Positions 45,317 to 54,211 of a DNA stretch of 64,000 nt are shown piece by piece. The stretch is from NCBI GenBank assembly GCA_028683385.1, contig JAQUIJ010000015.1:1-64000 (forward strand), given 5' to 3'. The position numbers and the translations under genes are program-made. Each line of letters starts with the position of its first letter. Position 1 is the stretch's first letter. Below the pieces are notes generated by a model. That model saw only the letters and a program-made list of their open reading frames with translations. It did not search any database and had not been told where the DNA came from. The stretch is from Prolixibacteraceae bacterium (GTDB taxonomy: Bacteria > Bacteroidota > Bacteroidia > Bacteroidales > Prolixibacteraceae).

Positions 45317-46306
45317 ATGAGCAAAACATACAACTGGGCCATTTTAGGATGCGGCAAAATCGCCCGTAAATTCGCCACCGACTTAAAACTTTGTTCCAAC
45401 GCCCATCTTTATGCAGCAGCATCGCGCTCGCTGGAAAATGCACAGGCATTTGCCTCAGAACTGGGTTTCGAGAAAGCATACGGCAGTTATGAAGAGATGG
45501 TGAACGATCCGAAAGTGGACGTGGTTTACATTGCTACTCCGCATTCCCATCACCTCGAACATGCTTTATTGTGCCTGAACCACCAAAAAGCGGTATTGTG
45601 CGAAAAAGCATTTGCCATCAATTCCAAAGAGGTTGATTTAATGATTGAAGCCGCCCGACGCAACAAGACTTTCCTGATGGAAGCTTTCTGGACCAGGTTT
45701 CAACCCAGTTTCCTGAAAGTTTTAGAAATTATTCATTCCGGAGAATTGGGCGCCCTGAAAATGGTTCGTTCCGATTTTGCATTCAACGCCGAATACAATC
45801 CGGAGAAACGCTTGTACAATGTTGATTTGGGCGGGGGTTCTCTATTGGACATTGGAATTTACCCGATTTTCATGTCACTGATGGCTCTCGGGAAACCTTC
45901 AGAAATAAAAACTCTGGCGCAGTTTTGCCCCACTGGTGCCGAAGAATCCATCATGATGTCGTTCAGCTATCCGGGAGGCGAAATTGCTTCACTGGTTTCC
46001 AGTTTTGCGTCGTATTCATCCACACAAACCGAATTCTCGTTCGAAAATGGATTTGTCCGGCTAAACAGACGATTCTATACACCAACATCGCTCACTTACT
46101 GGAAAAACTGGGAAGAAGAAAAAACGATCACTTTTGAAAAAGGCGCCGGATTTGGCTACGAACTGGAAGCCGCACATGTGATGGATTGCCTCGATGCCGG
46201 AAAAACAGAAAGCGACTGGATGCCCTTAAGTTTTTCGTCAGATTTAATGGAAATCATGGATTGGGTTCGAAAAGATGCCGGAATTGTTTTTCCATTACAT
46301 GATTAA
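45317..46306 (+). CDS. Gfo/Idh/MocA-family oxidoreductase (cytosolic)
   Basis: 329 residues from MSKTYNWAILGCGKIARK; the longer frame upstream is unlikely. The Rossmann motif is GCGKIA, the cofactor-loop motif is CEKAF in place of CEKP, and the GGGSLLDIGIYP block follows. This pattern is like the dihydrodiol dehydrogenase/glucose-fructose oxidoreductase-like group. No signal peptide, unlike the exported member of the family at 17 kb. Substrate unknown. Confidence 0.88.
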   Translation: MSKTYNWAILGCGKIARKFATDLKLCSNAHLYAAASRSLENAQAFASELGFEKAYGSYEEMVNDPKVDVVYIATPHSHHLEHALLCLNHQKAVLCEKAFAINSKEVDLMIEAARRNKTFLMEAFWTRFQPSFLKVLEIIHSGELGALKMVRSDFAFNAEYNPEKRLYNVDLGGGSLLDIGIYPIFMSLMALGKPSEIKTLAQFCPTGAEESIMMSFSYPGGEIASLVSSFASYSSTQTEFSFENGFVRLNRRFYTPTSLTYWKNWEEEKTITFEKGAGFGYELEAAHVMDCLDAGKTESDWMPLSFSSDLMEIMDWVRKDAGIVFPLHD

Positions 46307-46443
46307 TTTTGTCGTTCATATTGTAATTTGTACAGTTCACACCGAGAAACAGGCATTTCACTAAAAAACAAAGGATTTAATCGAAAAAACATAATAAAAT
46401 CTAAATGAATTGCTTTAATTTAGTTCTTCTAAAAACACAAGCC

Positions 46444-46710
46444 ATGAGATTATTTCTTTTCGGTGTATCCGTTTTTTATTTGTTAGGACTCAAACTCACT
46501 TCACGGGTTGAGATTAAATCGTCGTTAAGCGTGCAGCCTGCAATCGATAAAACAAAAGTATTTCCTGAACAAAAAGAAAACGCTCAACCGCTTGAGGTAA
46601 AACCTGAATTGATAAAAAAAGACACAGCAATTTCAGTCGAGACGAAGAACATTCGCCCGATATCGCCTTCTGCCAAAACGCAAAAGAACCTTACTTTTCC
46701 GCGGTCTTAG
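46444..46710 (+). CDS. Small putative membrane-anchored protein, unknown
   Basis: 88 residues starting MRLFLFGVSVFYLLGLKL, a single hydrophobic segment, then a charged, Lys/Pro-rich tail with no domain. A start 13 codons upstream is also possible. Coding status is uncertain: the tail has no recognised family, but the frame is open and follows a gene in the same direction. Confidence 0.4.
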   Translation: MRLFLFGVSVFYLLGLKLTSRVEIKSSLSVQPAIDKTKVFPEQKENAQPLEVKPELIKKDTAISVETKNIRPISPSAKTQKNLTFPRS

Positions 46711-46744
46711 TGTTGCATTAGCTTGGCTTTGTCAAGTCGCAGTC

Positions 46745-46936
46745 GAGGTTGTATCAAAAGTCAAAATTTCACAAATGCAACTTTCAAATTGTAAGTTCAC
46801 CTTCATTTTACCCCTCCAAACCTCCCCTGAAGGGGCGGCTTTGAAGTCCCCTTTAGGGGATTTAGGGGTTTTAACAGTGTTTGAACTTTCAAATTGTAAG
46901 TTTTCGAAAAAACATAATCACTTTTGATACAACCTC
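46745..46936. mobile_element. MITE-like repeat element, copy 2
   Basis: 192 bp with perfect 16-bp terminal inverted repeats GAGGTTGTATCAAAAG/CTTTTGATACAACCTC. It matches copy 1 at 39.9-40.1 kb along its whole length, including the CCTCCCCTGAAGGGGCGGC core and the paired ACTTTCAAATTGTAAG units; here the inner right arm has decayed (CCCCTTTAGGGG). No coding frame. Confidence 0.75.
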
Positions 46937-47119
46937 CTCAACCGAACGAGAGATGCCGAAACAAGCCTTCGACATGAGTTCAGTCGAACGTTCGACATAA
47001 CGAACCGTCAAAAGCTAATTAACACAATACTAGTAAAGAACTCCCATTAAATTATACCCAAAACCCGGATCGACCAACGCGTTGAATGTTTATATTTACC
47101 TGTCATTAAAATTGAATAA
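46937..47119. other. Gene-free stretch with repeat-like sequence before the FRG gene
   Basis: It starts at the MITE-like end and holds several TTCGAC/GTCGAA units (around 46967-46995), a feature of degenerate Bacteroidota intergenic repeats. No gene seen. Confidence 0.35.
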
Positions 47120-47914
47120 ATGATCGAACAGAACGATATAATCATACGATCGTGGGAGCAATTGTGCGAAGAAGTTTATCATGATTCATGGAAGCCGGAA
47201 ATGGGCAGGTACCGTTCCGACTATGCTTTCAGAGGATTATCAGATTTGGATTATGAGCTAAAAAACAGTTTCCTGCGAAATTGTGGAGAAAAGCCCGAAT
47301 TGGAGTATCACCTGCTCCGCAATTTCAGAAAATATTCAATCAACAGCGATCCCCGACTTACCCGCACATTCTGGAGGGCACTGGTTTTAGCGCAGCATCA
47401 CGGTTTGCCCACCCGACTGATCGACTGGACTTATTCGCCATTTATTGCTATGCATTTTGCCACTGCCAATACCGAAAGATACGATACCGATGGCGTAATC
47501 TGGAAAGTTGATTTTGTAAAAGTAAATCAACTGGTTCCCACCCCACTGAGTAACGGACTGTCTGAAGAAAAATGCAATGCCTTCACCGTTGAGATGCTCG
47601 AAAAAATAGTTTCCTTAGGTGATTTCGACCGGCTATTTACGAATAATCAGGTACTGTTTTTTGAGCCGCCATCGCTTGACGAACGCATCGTGAACCAGTT
47701 TGCCCTGTTTTCGGTCATGAACAATCCAACCGCAATACTCGACGAATGGTTGATCCAACATCCCGATTTGTACCGAAGAATTATCATCCCCAAAGAGTTA
47801 AAACTTGAGGTTCGGGATAAGCTCGATCAGGCAAACATTACAGAAAGGGTTCTTTTTCCCGGATTAGATGGGCTGGCAAAATGGCTAAAAAGGCACTATA
47901 AACCGGTAAGTTAA
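47120..47914 (+). CDS. FRG-domain protein
   Basis: 264 residues, cytosolic. The FRG motif is F37-R38-G39 in YAFRGLSD, followed by the second conserved block AQHHGLPTRLIDWT (about 91-104). The FRG domain occurs alone or fused in proteins linked to phage or toxin functions, but its activity is unknown. It stands alone between a repeat element and a large ATP-grasp protein, and I see no partner gene of a defence system. Confidence 0.85.
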   Translation: MIEQNDIIIRSWEQLCEEVYHDSWKPEMGRYRSDYAFRGLSDLDYELKNSFLRNCGEKPELEYHLLRNFRKYSINSDPRLTRTFWRALVLAQHHGLPTRLIDWTYSPFIAMHFATANTERYDTDGVIWKVDFVKVNQLVPTPLSNGLSEEKCNAFTVEMLEKIVSLGDFDRLFTNNQVLFFEPPSLDERIVNQFALFSVMNNPTAILDEWLIQHPDLYRRIIIPKELKLEVRDKLDQANITERVLFPGLDGLAKWLKRHYKPVS

Positions 47915-48180
47915 CCGCAGTCACTTTTACGTAAGCATCAGGCAAGTCAGGCCATTCCCGTTAAAAAGCGGCTGTTTTTTCTTGGCGAAACTGCTATCAG
48001 TAAAAGCATCCGTAGTGAAATAAGTATAGTCTCCATTGGGTTAGGCTTATTAATTCAGGCCGTAAGTAAAAACATATTCGCTAAATTTTAAAACATCTTT
48101 ATTCGGTAAACTTACAGAGGGATTTTTTATACTTTTCGGTTTCGTAACAGTGGTACTCACATTCACAAAGAATCGTCAAA

Positions 48181-51162
48181 ATGGAAAACATTGATTCAGT
48201 AACTCTTTCATCAATATACAAACTCAAAAAAAGCGATCGGGATATTTTTCAGGAACTGATGCCGACCAAAGTAAAAGAAATTCTTTTGCTGGCAACGCTT
48301 TACGACAGCTATTCCATTGTTCGCGAAGGACAATTTACAGATAAAATTTTCGGGGAATTCCTTCAGCTAAATCTTTACACTTACCCCAGGTTCACCAGTG
48401 TAAATTCCGAAGAAGAAGCTTTGCGCATGATCAAAACCCGCGATTTTGAGCTTGTAATCATAATGGTTGGGGTCGATAAAAGCATTCCGATATTGGCTGC
48501 CGATGCCATTTACAAAATTAAACCGCAGGTGCCAATTCTCCTGTTAGTTAATAACAATGGCGATTTGCGCTATTTTCAGACTTCATCAACCAAAATTGAA
48601 TCGATTGACCGGGTATTTGTCTGGAATGGAAACTCAAACGTCTTCCTGGCCATGATAAAGTACATTGAGGACAAAAAAAATGTGGAGGCGGACACTTTAA
48701 ACGGAAATGTTCGGGTTGTTCTCCTGATTGAAGACTCCATACAGTATTATTCGAGGTATTTGCCCATGTTGTACACCAACATCATGACACAAACTCAAAA
48801 CCTTGTGGAAGACAAATCGGCTGATGAATTGCACAAAATCATGAAATTGCGTGGCCGACCGAAAGTAATATTGGTAAGCAGTTACGAAGAAGCTGTTATA
48901 GCCATTAATAAATATCAAAAATACCTTCTTTCAGTAATTTCGGACGTGAAATTTCCGCGCAACGGGGTTGACGACGAAGAAGCCGGTGTCGATATTCTCA
49001 AATACGTAAGCTCGGTTCTGCGCTTCCAGATTCCAATTTTATTGCAAAGCCACGATGTGAACAATGCGCAAAAGGCACTCGATGTGGGAGCCGATTTCAT
49101 CAATAAAAACTCCGAAAGCTTATCGCTCGACATTCACAACTTCATTTATAAACGCCTGGGTTTCGGAAATTTTGCATTTAAGGATATTGATGGAAATCCG
49201 ATTATGATTGCACACAACATGGCCGAATTTCAGGAAATGTTCCGCATTATTCCTGAGTCGGCGCTAACCTATCATGGCCAGCGAAATTCATTCTCTACCT
49301 GGTTGATGGCACGTGGAGAGATAAACATTGCCGAGCAACTGTTGCCCAGACGCCTGGAAGATTTTAAAAATGCCAACGAGCTGCGCCAGTTTTGTTTGAA
49401 TGTATTCGAAAGGGAGCGCATTCAGAAACTTCGGGGTACGATTATCGATTTTGACCCAACGCTTGTTTCGGGCAACCGATATGTGGTGCGGCTGGGCAAA
49501 GGCTCGCTGGGCGGTAAAGGAAGAGGAATGGCTTTTATGTGCAATTTTTTGGAAAACATTGATTTTGCCCAGATTATTCCTGAAATGAACATTAGAATAC
49601 CTGCCACTGCAGTTATAGGAGCAAGCGAGTTCGATAAGTTTCTGGAGAACAATAACATGTTTGATGAGATTTATTCAAGCAATGACTACGAACGAACGAA
49701 AACCATATTCCTTGAATCGCAATTTGACGAAGAACTTCAGGAACGTTTGTACAGCTATCTGGAGAAGATGAAAAAGCCATTGGCAATCCGCTCTTCCGGC
49801 CTGTTTGAAGACTCACTGATGCAGCCGTTTTCCGGAGTGTACTCCACCTATTTGATTCCCAACAACCATCCCGATATCGCTATTCGCTTTCAACAACTTG
49901 AAACAGCCATCAAGCTGGTTTACGCCAGTATTTTTACAGAATCGGCCATGTCGTATTTCGAGGCAGTCGATTACAAAATTGAAGAGGAAAAGATGGCTGT
50001 AATCATCCAGGAAGTTGTTGGTCATCAATACAGCGATCACTATTACCCATCCATCAGTGGAGTTGCGCAATCGTACAATTTCTATCCGGTTTCGTACATG
50101 GAGCCTGAAGACGGTTTTGCTGTGGCTGCCATCGGATTGGGAATGTACGTTGTTGGAGGCGAAAATGCCTATAGGTTCAGTCCAAAATATCCGCAAATAA
50201 ACACCTTGAGCGATCACGACCTGGTTCGGGATTCACAAAAAGAGTTTTATTCCATTGACATGGATCACACCCAGTTTGACCTCGAAAATGGTGGCGAAAA
50301 TGCAGCAATTAAAAAGATGAAGATTTCGTCAGCCGAAAAAGATGGGGTTTTACAGCACTGTGCTTCGGTTTTCGATTATGAAAATGATTGCCTGATTCCG
50401 GGCATCGATAGTCCCGGACTTCGGGTAATTGATTTTGCCAACATACTAAAATACAAACATATTCCATTGGCCAATACCTTAACATTGCTGCTTAAACTGT
50501 TCCGCGAAGCAATGGGTTCGCCTGTGGAAATTGAATATGCCGTTGATCTGGAAAGCGGAGAAAACCAGCTTCCTACATTTTACCTGCTTCAAATTAAACC
50601 GTTAATCCGCCGCGACGACCAACTAGCAGTAAATGTAGGTGATGTAGATCCGGAAAAAACAATCATGTTTGCCAAAAGAGGAATGGGGAACGGAATTGCT
50701 TCGGGAATAACTGACATCATTTTTGTTGATCCTGATCGTTTCGACAAAATGAAAACACGTGAAATTGCCGCCGAGATTAGCCAGTTTAACCGCAAAATGG
50801 ATTTCCTGAACAAAGAATACATTCTGGTAGGTCCCGGGCGATGGGGTACACGCGATCCGTTTACCGGAATTCCGGTAGCCTGGAGCAACATTTCGAAGGC
50901 CAGAGTTATTGTCGAGATGGGCCTGAAAGATTTTCCGTTGGATGGTTCGCTGGGTTCGCACTTTTTCCACAACGTAACTTCAATGAATGTGGGCTATTTT
51001 ACCATTCCGCACAATTCATCTGACTCAAACATCAACATGGAAATTTTAAAAAACAGGCCTGTAATTGAGGAAGGTAAATACATCAAACATGTTTCGTTCG
51101 AAAAGCCTCTCCATATAATTATGGATGGAAAAAACCGCGAAGCGCTGATTTCAATTGAGTAA
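48181..51162 (+). CDS. Receiver-like/PPDK-type ATP-grasp fusion protein
   Basis: 993 residues, cytosolic. The N-terminal third has two segments resembling response-regulator receivers (ILLLATLYDSYSIVREG, then VVLLIEDSIQYYSRYLPMLY with ISDVKFPRNG at the phospho-acceptor loop). From about residue 440 the PEP-synthase/PPDK nucleotide-binding fold follows, with KPLAIRSSGLFEDS near 535 and VIIQEVVG. The swivelling His domain and the C-terminal PEP-binding barrel are absent, so it cannot be a complete PEP synthase. Proteins of this layout are widespread in Bacteroidota; a signalling or phosphotransfer role is inferred. Confidence 0.8.
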   Translation: MENIDSVTLSSIYKLKKSDRDIFQELMPTKVKEILLLATLYDSYSIVREGQFTDKIFGEFLQLNLYTYPRFTSVNSEEEALRMIKTRDFELVIIMVGVDKSIPILAADAIYKIKPQVPILLLVNNNGDLRYFQTSSTKIESIDRVFVWNGNSNVFLAMIKYIEDKKNVEADTLNGNVRVVLLIEDSIQYYSRYLPMLYTNIMTQTQNLVEDKSADELHKIMKLRGRPKVILVSSYEEAVIAINKYQKYLLSVISDVKFPRNGVDDEEAGVDILKYVSSVLRFQIPILLQSHDVNNAQKALDVGADFINKNSESLSLDIHNFIYKRLGFGNFAFKDIDGNPIMIAHNMAEFQEMFRIIPESALTYHGQRNSFSTWLMARGEINIAEQLLPRRLEDFKNANELRQFCLNVFERERIQKLRGTIIDFDPTLVSGNRYVVRLGKGSLGGKGRGMAFMCNFLENIDFAQIIPEMNIRIPATAVIGASEFDKFLENNNMFDEIYSSNDYERTKTIFLESQFDEELQERLYSYLEKMKKPLAIRSSGLFEDSLMQPFSGVYSTYLIPNNHPDIAIRFQQLETAIKLVYASIFTESAMSYFEAVDYKIEEEKMAVIIQEVVGHQYSDHYYPSISGVAQSYNFYPVSYMEPEDGFAVAAIGLGMYVVGGENAYRFSPKYPQINTLSDHDLVRDSQKEFYSIDMDHTQFDLENGGENAAIKKMKISSAEKDGVLQHCASVFDYENDCLIPGIDSPGLRVIDFANILKYKHIPLANTLTLLLKLFREAMGSPVEIEYAVDLESGENQLPTFYLLQIKPLIRRDDQLAVNVGDVDPEKTIMFAKRGMGNGIASGITDIIFVDPDRFDKMKTREIAAEISQFNRKMDFLNKEYILVGPGRWGTRDPFTGIPVAWSNISKARVIVEMGLKDFPLDGSLGSHFFHNVTSMNVGYFTIPHNSSDSNINMEILKNRPVIEEGKYIKHVSFEKPLHIIMDGKNREALISIE

Positions 51163-51172
51163 AAATAGTTAT

Positions 51173-51228
51173 GGGTTGCGGGTTACAGGGTACATAAAAC
51201 CCGTAACTCACAACCCGTAACCCGAAAC
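51173..51228. repeat. Palindromic repeat between convergent genes
   Basis: GGGTTGCGGGTTA pairs with TAACTCACAACCC (11 of 13), with a second CCCGTAACCC unit after it. It shares its unit with the hairpin near 43.0 kb and probably serves as a terminator for one or both convergent genes. Confidence 0.55.
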
Positions 51229-51231
51229 ATT

Positions 51232-53037
51232 TTAAACCAGTTTTGCCTTTAAATTGGCAAGCTCCAATTTCATCTTTTCCAGATCAGCCATGAAATTGTT
51301 TTTTGAAGTAGAATCTTCCAACTGAGCTTTACATTTCTGAAATAAATCTTTGTAATACTCAACTCCCTTATTCAAATTATCCTGAAAGGTCACAAAGTGT
51401 TTCTTCTGTTTATCAGTAAATGGTTTAACCGTTTCTTCCAGTTTACCATTCAGATATTCAATATACATACCGAGTTCCTTCACGAATAAGTTAGGACGGT
51501 CGTTACGTTCCATAACATTAGTTCGGCCATAAATGTGGTCAACCATCTTTTTCAGCGAATAGGTGCTTGAAAAATACGCCAAATTAGGTCCCGGACAAAT
51601 ACTTACCGCTGTACCTTCAATTTTGGTATCCAAACCATATTCCATAAGCGACGAAGCAGTAAGTCCATTACAAAGACATGCTTTATCTGTAATTTTATTC
51701 AGTTCCTTTTCAAATTCCATCTCATTCAGGTTCTGTTCTTTCAATTCCTGAATTTTTTTGCGTTGAAATTCCTTTGAAGCGGTACAGGTGCCTTCTTCAG
51801 TGAAAACAGGAGTCAAAGCAAGGTATTTTTTCACACAAGGGAAACCGTATTTTCCTTCTTTATTTTGAGCCTCTTTTTTCAAATCCATGCCAGTTCCCCG
51901 AACATTATTGAAAATGACGCCTAAAGGTGAAACATTGCTCATGTAAAGATCTTCTTCCTTGGCTTTACACAATACTTCCAAGGTTTGTTCATCAACAGTA
52001 ACGGCTTCAGGAACCAATAAAAATGGAGTTCCCCATCCGATAGAATCCAATTGATAATAATCCATCAAAAACTGATGTTCGGAATTGGAACCAACCCCGC
52101 CCTGAGCCGTAATTTTTACCAAAAACGGTTTCTCCGGAACAGGTTTCCCCTTTTCAGCCAAGGCCTTGATATAAATATCGTGAACAGTTTCAATCAACTG
52201 GTCCTTATTTTCCTTGAATTCTTCCAGAACCGGCCCCATCAAGAATCCATCAGTAGCAAAAGCATGACCACCGCAATTCAAGCCAGATTCAACACGATAT
52301 TCAGAGACCCAGATTCCTTTTTTTGCCAGGAAACGGCCTTGAATCAAAGCTGAACGGTAATCACTCACTTTCAGGATTACCTTCTTCTTCAGTTCCATTT
52401 CAGCATTCGGATAAAAATCTTCGAATTCTTCCAAATAGCTGTATAAACGTGGATTCATTCCGGCAGAAAGTACCAACGAAGAACTTAAATCACTCAAAGC
52501 AAAACCGCGTAACGACGCCTGGGCATCGCTGTAAATAGAAGGTAGCTTTTCGCCGTCCTTAAAGTTATCGCGATCTAGTTTCGACATGATGTTGACATCA
52601 ATTTCGCCAGCCACCAGGTTTTCTTTCAACCATTCTGACAGCTTCTGCTTCATATCGGCAGTATTGATCATCTGATTGAATTTCTGCTTGATTTCAGACA
52701 TATCAGGCAACATCGCGATGTATTTTTCCAGTTCTTCTTCCTTTTGGGAAACTGAAGTCTTCAGATTCTCGAACTTCTGTTTGACGATTTCCTGAACGGT
52801 ATTCAGGTAAGCTGTGATCCGCTTTGCCCGATGATCTTCAGTTTTTGTAGGAATCGACTGAAAAGGCAAATTGAACTTTTTACAATAAAATTCCCTTAGT
52901 TTTTCCATGGTAATATCGTCAACCAGCGAAATAGCAGATGATATTCCATAGTGGGCTACCTTAATTGGTGTATCCATGGTATAGCACAAGCCCAAAACGG
53001 GAATGTGAAAAGTGTGTGGGTTATTTTGAAAACTCAT
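51232..53037 (-). CDS. Conserved protein of unknown function, possible FMN-type TIM barrel
   Basis: 601 residues from the ATG giving MSFQNNPHTFHIPVLG; the two codons before it begin with TTG. Residues about 75-130 form a coiled-coil-like stretch. The middle holds glycine-rich blocks (ESGLNCGGHAFATDG, KITAQGGVGSNSEHQFLMDY) that recall nitronate monooxygenase or glutamate synthase-type flavin barrels, but I would not assign it. Cysteines cluster in GTCTAS, ACLCNGL and ICPGPN. No signal peptide. It converges on the ATP-grasp gene and has no evident operon partner. Confidence 0.7.
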   Translation of the reverse strand: MSFQNNPHTFHIPVLGLCYTMDTPIKVAHYGISSAISLVDDITMEKLREFYCKKFNLPFQSIPTKTEDHRAKRITAYLNTVQEIVKQKFENLKTSVSQKEEELEKYIAMLPDMSEIKQKFNQMINTADMKQKLSEWLKENLVAGEIDVNIMSKLDRDNFKDGEKLPSIYSDAQASLRGFALSDLSSSLVLSAGMNPRLYSYLEEFEDFYPNAEMELKKKVILKVSDYRSALIQGRFLAKKGIWVSEYRVESGLNCGGHAFATDGFLMGPVLEEFKENKDQLIETVHDIYIKALAEKGKPVPEKPFLVKITAQGGVGSNSEHQFLMDYYQLDSIGWGTPFLLVPEAVTVDEQTLEVLCKAKEEDLYMSNVSPLGVIFNNVRGTGMDLKKEAQNKEGKYGFPCVKKYLALTPVFTEEGTCTASKEFQRKKIQELKEQNLNEMEFEKELNKITDKACLCNGLTASSLMEYGLDTKIEGTAVSICPGPNLAYFSSTYSLKKMVDHIYGRTNVMERNDRPNLFVKELGMYIEYLNGKLEETVKPFTDKQKKHFVTFQDNLNKGVEYYKDLFQKCKAQLEDSTSKNNFMADLEKMKLELANLKAKLV

Positions 53038-53288
53038 ATTCAATTTTCTAAATTATTAAAGGCGGTAAAAGTAGTTTATTCGAATTAAACTTTCATGTAC
53101 AAATACTGATTTCGATAAAAGAAAGGCGGAAAAAGATCATGTTTTTGTAACAGAATGTCAGATTACGGAGAATTCTACACTCTATTTTTAACAAATGCTG
53201 CAGATAGTCGAAAAAATCACTTCAATAATTTGAGTTTTTTGACAGTCGTGTCATTTCTAGAACCGAATTGGAAATAATTAAAGAAGAT

Positions 53289-53308
53289 TCCTGAAAAAAC
53301 GATCAGGA
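53289..53308 (-). terminator. Weak terminator after the Crp-family gene
   Basis: TCCTGA/TCAGGA arms with an 8-nt T-rich loop, followed by a loose T-rich stretch (ATCTTCTTT) on the minus strand. Confidence 0.35.
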
Positions 53309-53334
53309 TTTAAAGTTACTGAATACAAATTTCA

Positions 53335-54039
53335 TCAACCAAATTCGCTGATACGCTCCAATCGTGCAATATCGAGCAATTCAATACTTTTACAATGCAT
53401 TCCGATCAGGCCATCATCTTTGAATTCTTTCATCATCCGGATGACACTTTCGGTCGACATTCCCGTCAGATCGCCCAAATCGGCGCGTGAAAGCGGTAAC
53501 TCAAATGATTTACTTTTGAATATCCGGTTCGATAAACACAACAGAATATCGGCTAAACGGCCGTGCAGTTGCTTTTGAGTTAAAGAGAAGAAGCGGCCAT
53601 AAATTTGCGCGGTTTTTTCGTTGAGGAGATTAATGACATGAAAAGAAAAATCAGCATTCTGCTTTAAAAGCTGCCTGAAAATATTGATGTCAATCATTCT
53701 GATTCTCGAATCAGTATATGCCGTTACGGAGTAGGGCAATTTATCGTTTCCATCAAAAATTGCCGCCATGCCTAATAAGTTATTCCTGATGGCAAGCATG
53801 AGTATAAGGTTCTTATTCTTCTCTTCAAGGTAAACTTTAACTAAACCTTCTTCCATGTAATAGATATGCGAAGCAAATGCACCGCGTTTGCAAACGGTCT
53901 CACCTTTTTTAAAACTAATGCTGACAGAATGCTTATCAATTAGTATTTTTTCATCATCCGATAATAAGTCGTACCAGCTTTTTTCAGAATCAAATACTGA
54001 ACAATGGCTTATCCCTTTAGCTTCAATTGGTTCGTTCAT
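53335..54039 (-). CDS. Crp/Fnr-family transcriptional regulator
   Basis: 234 residues. A cyclic-nucleotide-binding beta barrel (about 25-130) is followed by the dimer helix and a Crp-type winged helix (LPLSRADLGDLTGMSTESVI, recognition helix about 195-206 with E197 and R201 in the places that read DNA in Crp and Fnr). Only one Cys lies before residue 40, so the Fnr-type oxygen-sensing iron-sulfur cluster is missing. It is divergent from the rhodanese gene, and a 22-bp palindrome in the shared promoter region is a candidate site for it. Likely activator of the respiratory genes to the right. Confidence 0.9.
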   Translation of the reverse strand: MNEPIEAKGISHCSVFDSEKSWYDLLSDDEKILIDKHSVSISFKKGETVCKRGAFASHIYYMEEGLVKVYLEEKNKNLILMLAIRNNLLGMAAIFDGNDKLPYSVTAYTDSRIRMIDINIFRQLLKQNADFSFHVINLLNEKTAQIYGRFFSLTQKQLHGRLADILLCLSNRIFKSKSFELPLSRADLGDLTGMSTESVIRMMKEFKDDGLIGMHCKSIELLDIARLERISEFG

Positions 54040-54069
54040 TTCTTATAAAAAATTTAATACCTCACAAAT

Positions 54070-54091
54070 AAAACTGCGTTGCATCAGTTTT
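54070..54091. promoter_or_regulatory. 22-bp palindrome AAAACTG-N8-CAGTTTT (regulator/rhodanese)
   Basis: Perfect 7-bp arms with spacer CGTTGCAT, in the divergent region between the Crp-family gene and the rhodanese gene, 31 bases before the regulator start. The spacing equals a Crp-type site. A copy with spacer CGTTAGAT lies in the Rieske/molybdoenzyme divergent region. Confidence 0.6.
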
Positions 54092-54153
54092 ATCTGCCCG
54101 AAATTAGTTTTTAAATCTATATAAATCAAATTCACTTTGTTTGAATTAACCGC

Positions 54154-54161
54154 TAACTTTG
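54154..54161 (+). promoter_or_regulatory. -7 box TAACTTTG of the rhodanese gene
   Basis: Perfect TAnnTTTG, 50 bases before the ATG. No TTTG sits at the right -33 spacing, which suits an activator-dependent promoter. Confidence 0.5.
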
Positions 54162-54211
54162 TGCAGAGATTACAAAAAAACATCAATTCATAAACCATAA
54201 AAACGATAAAC

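Noticed and set aside
48181-51162. Phosphoenolpyruvate synthase (ppsA)
   Set aside because: The His swivelling domain and the C-terminal PEP-binding barrel are absent, so the name would be misleading.
53335-54039. The Crp-family protein as a true oxygen-sensing Fnr
   Set aside because: The N-terminal cysteine set needed for the [4Fe-4S] cluster is missing.
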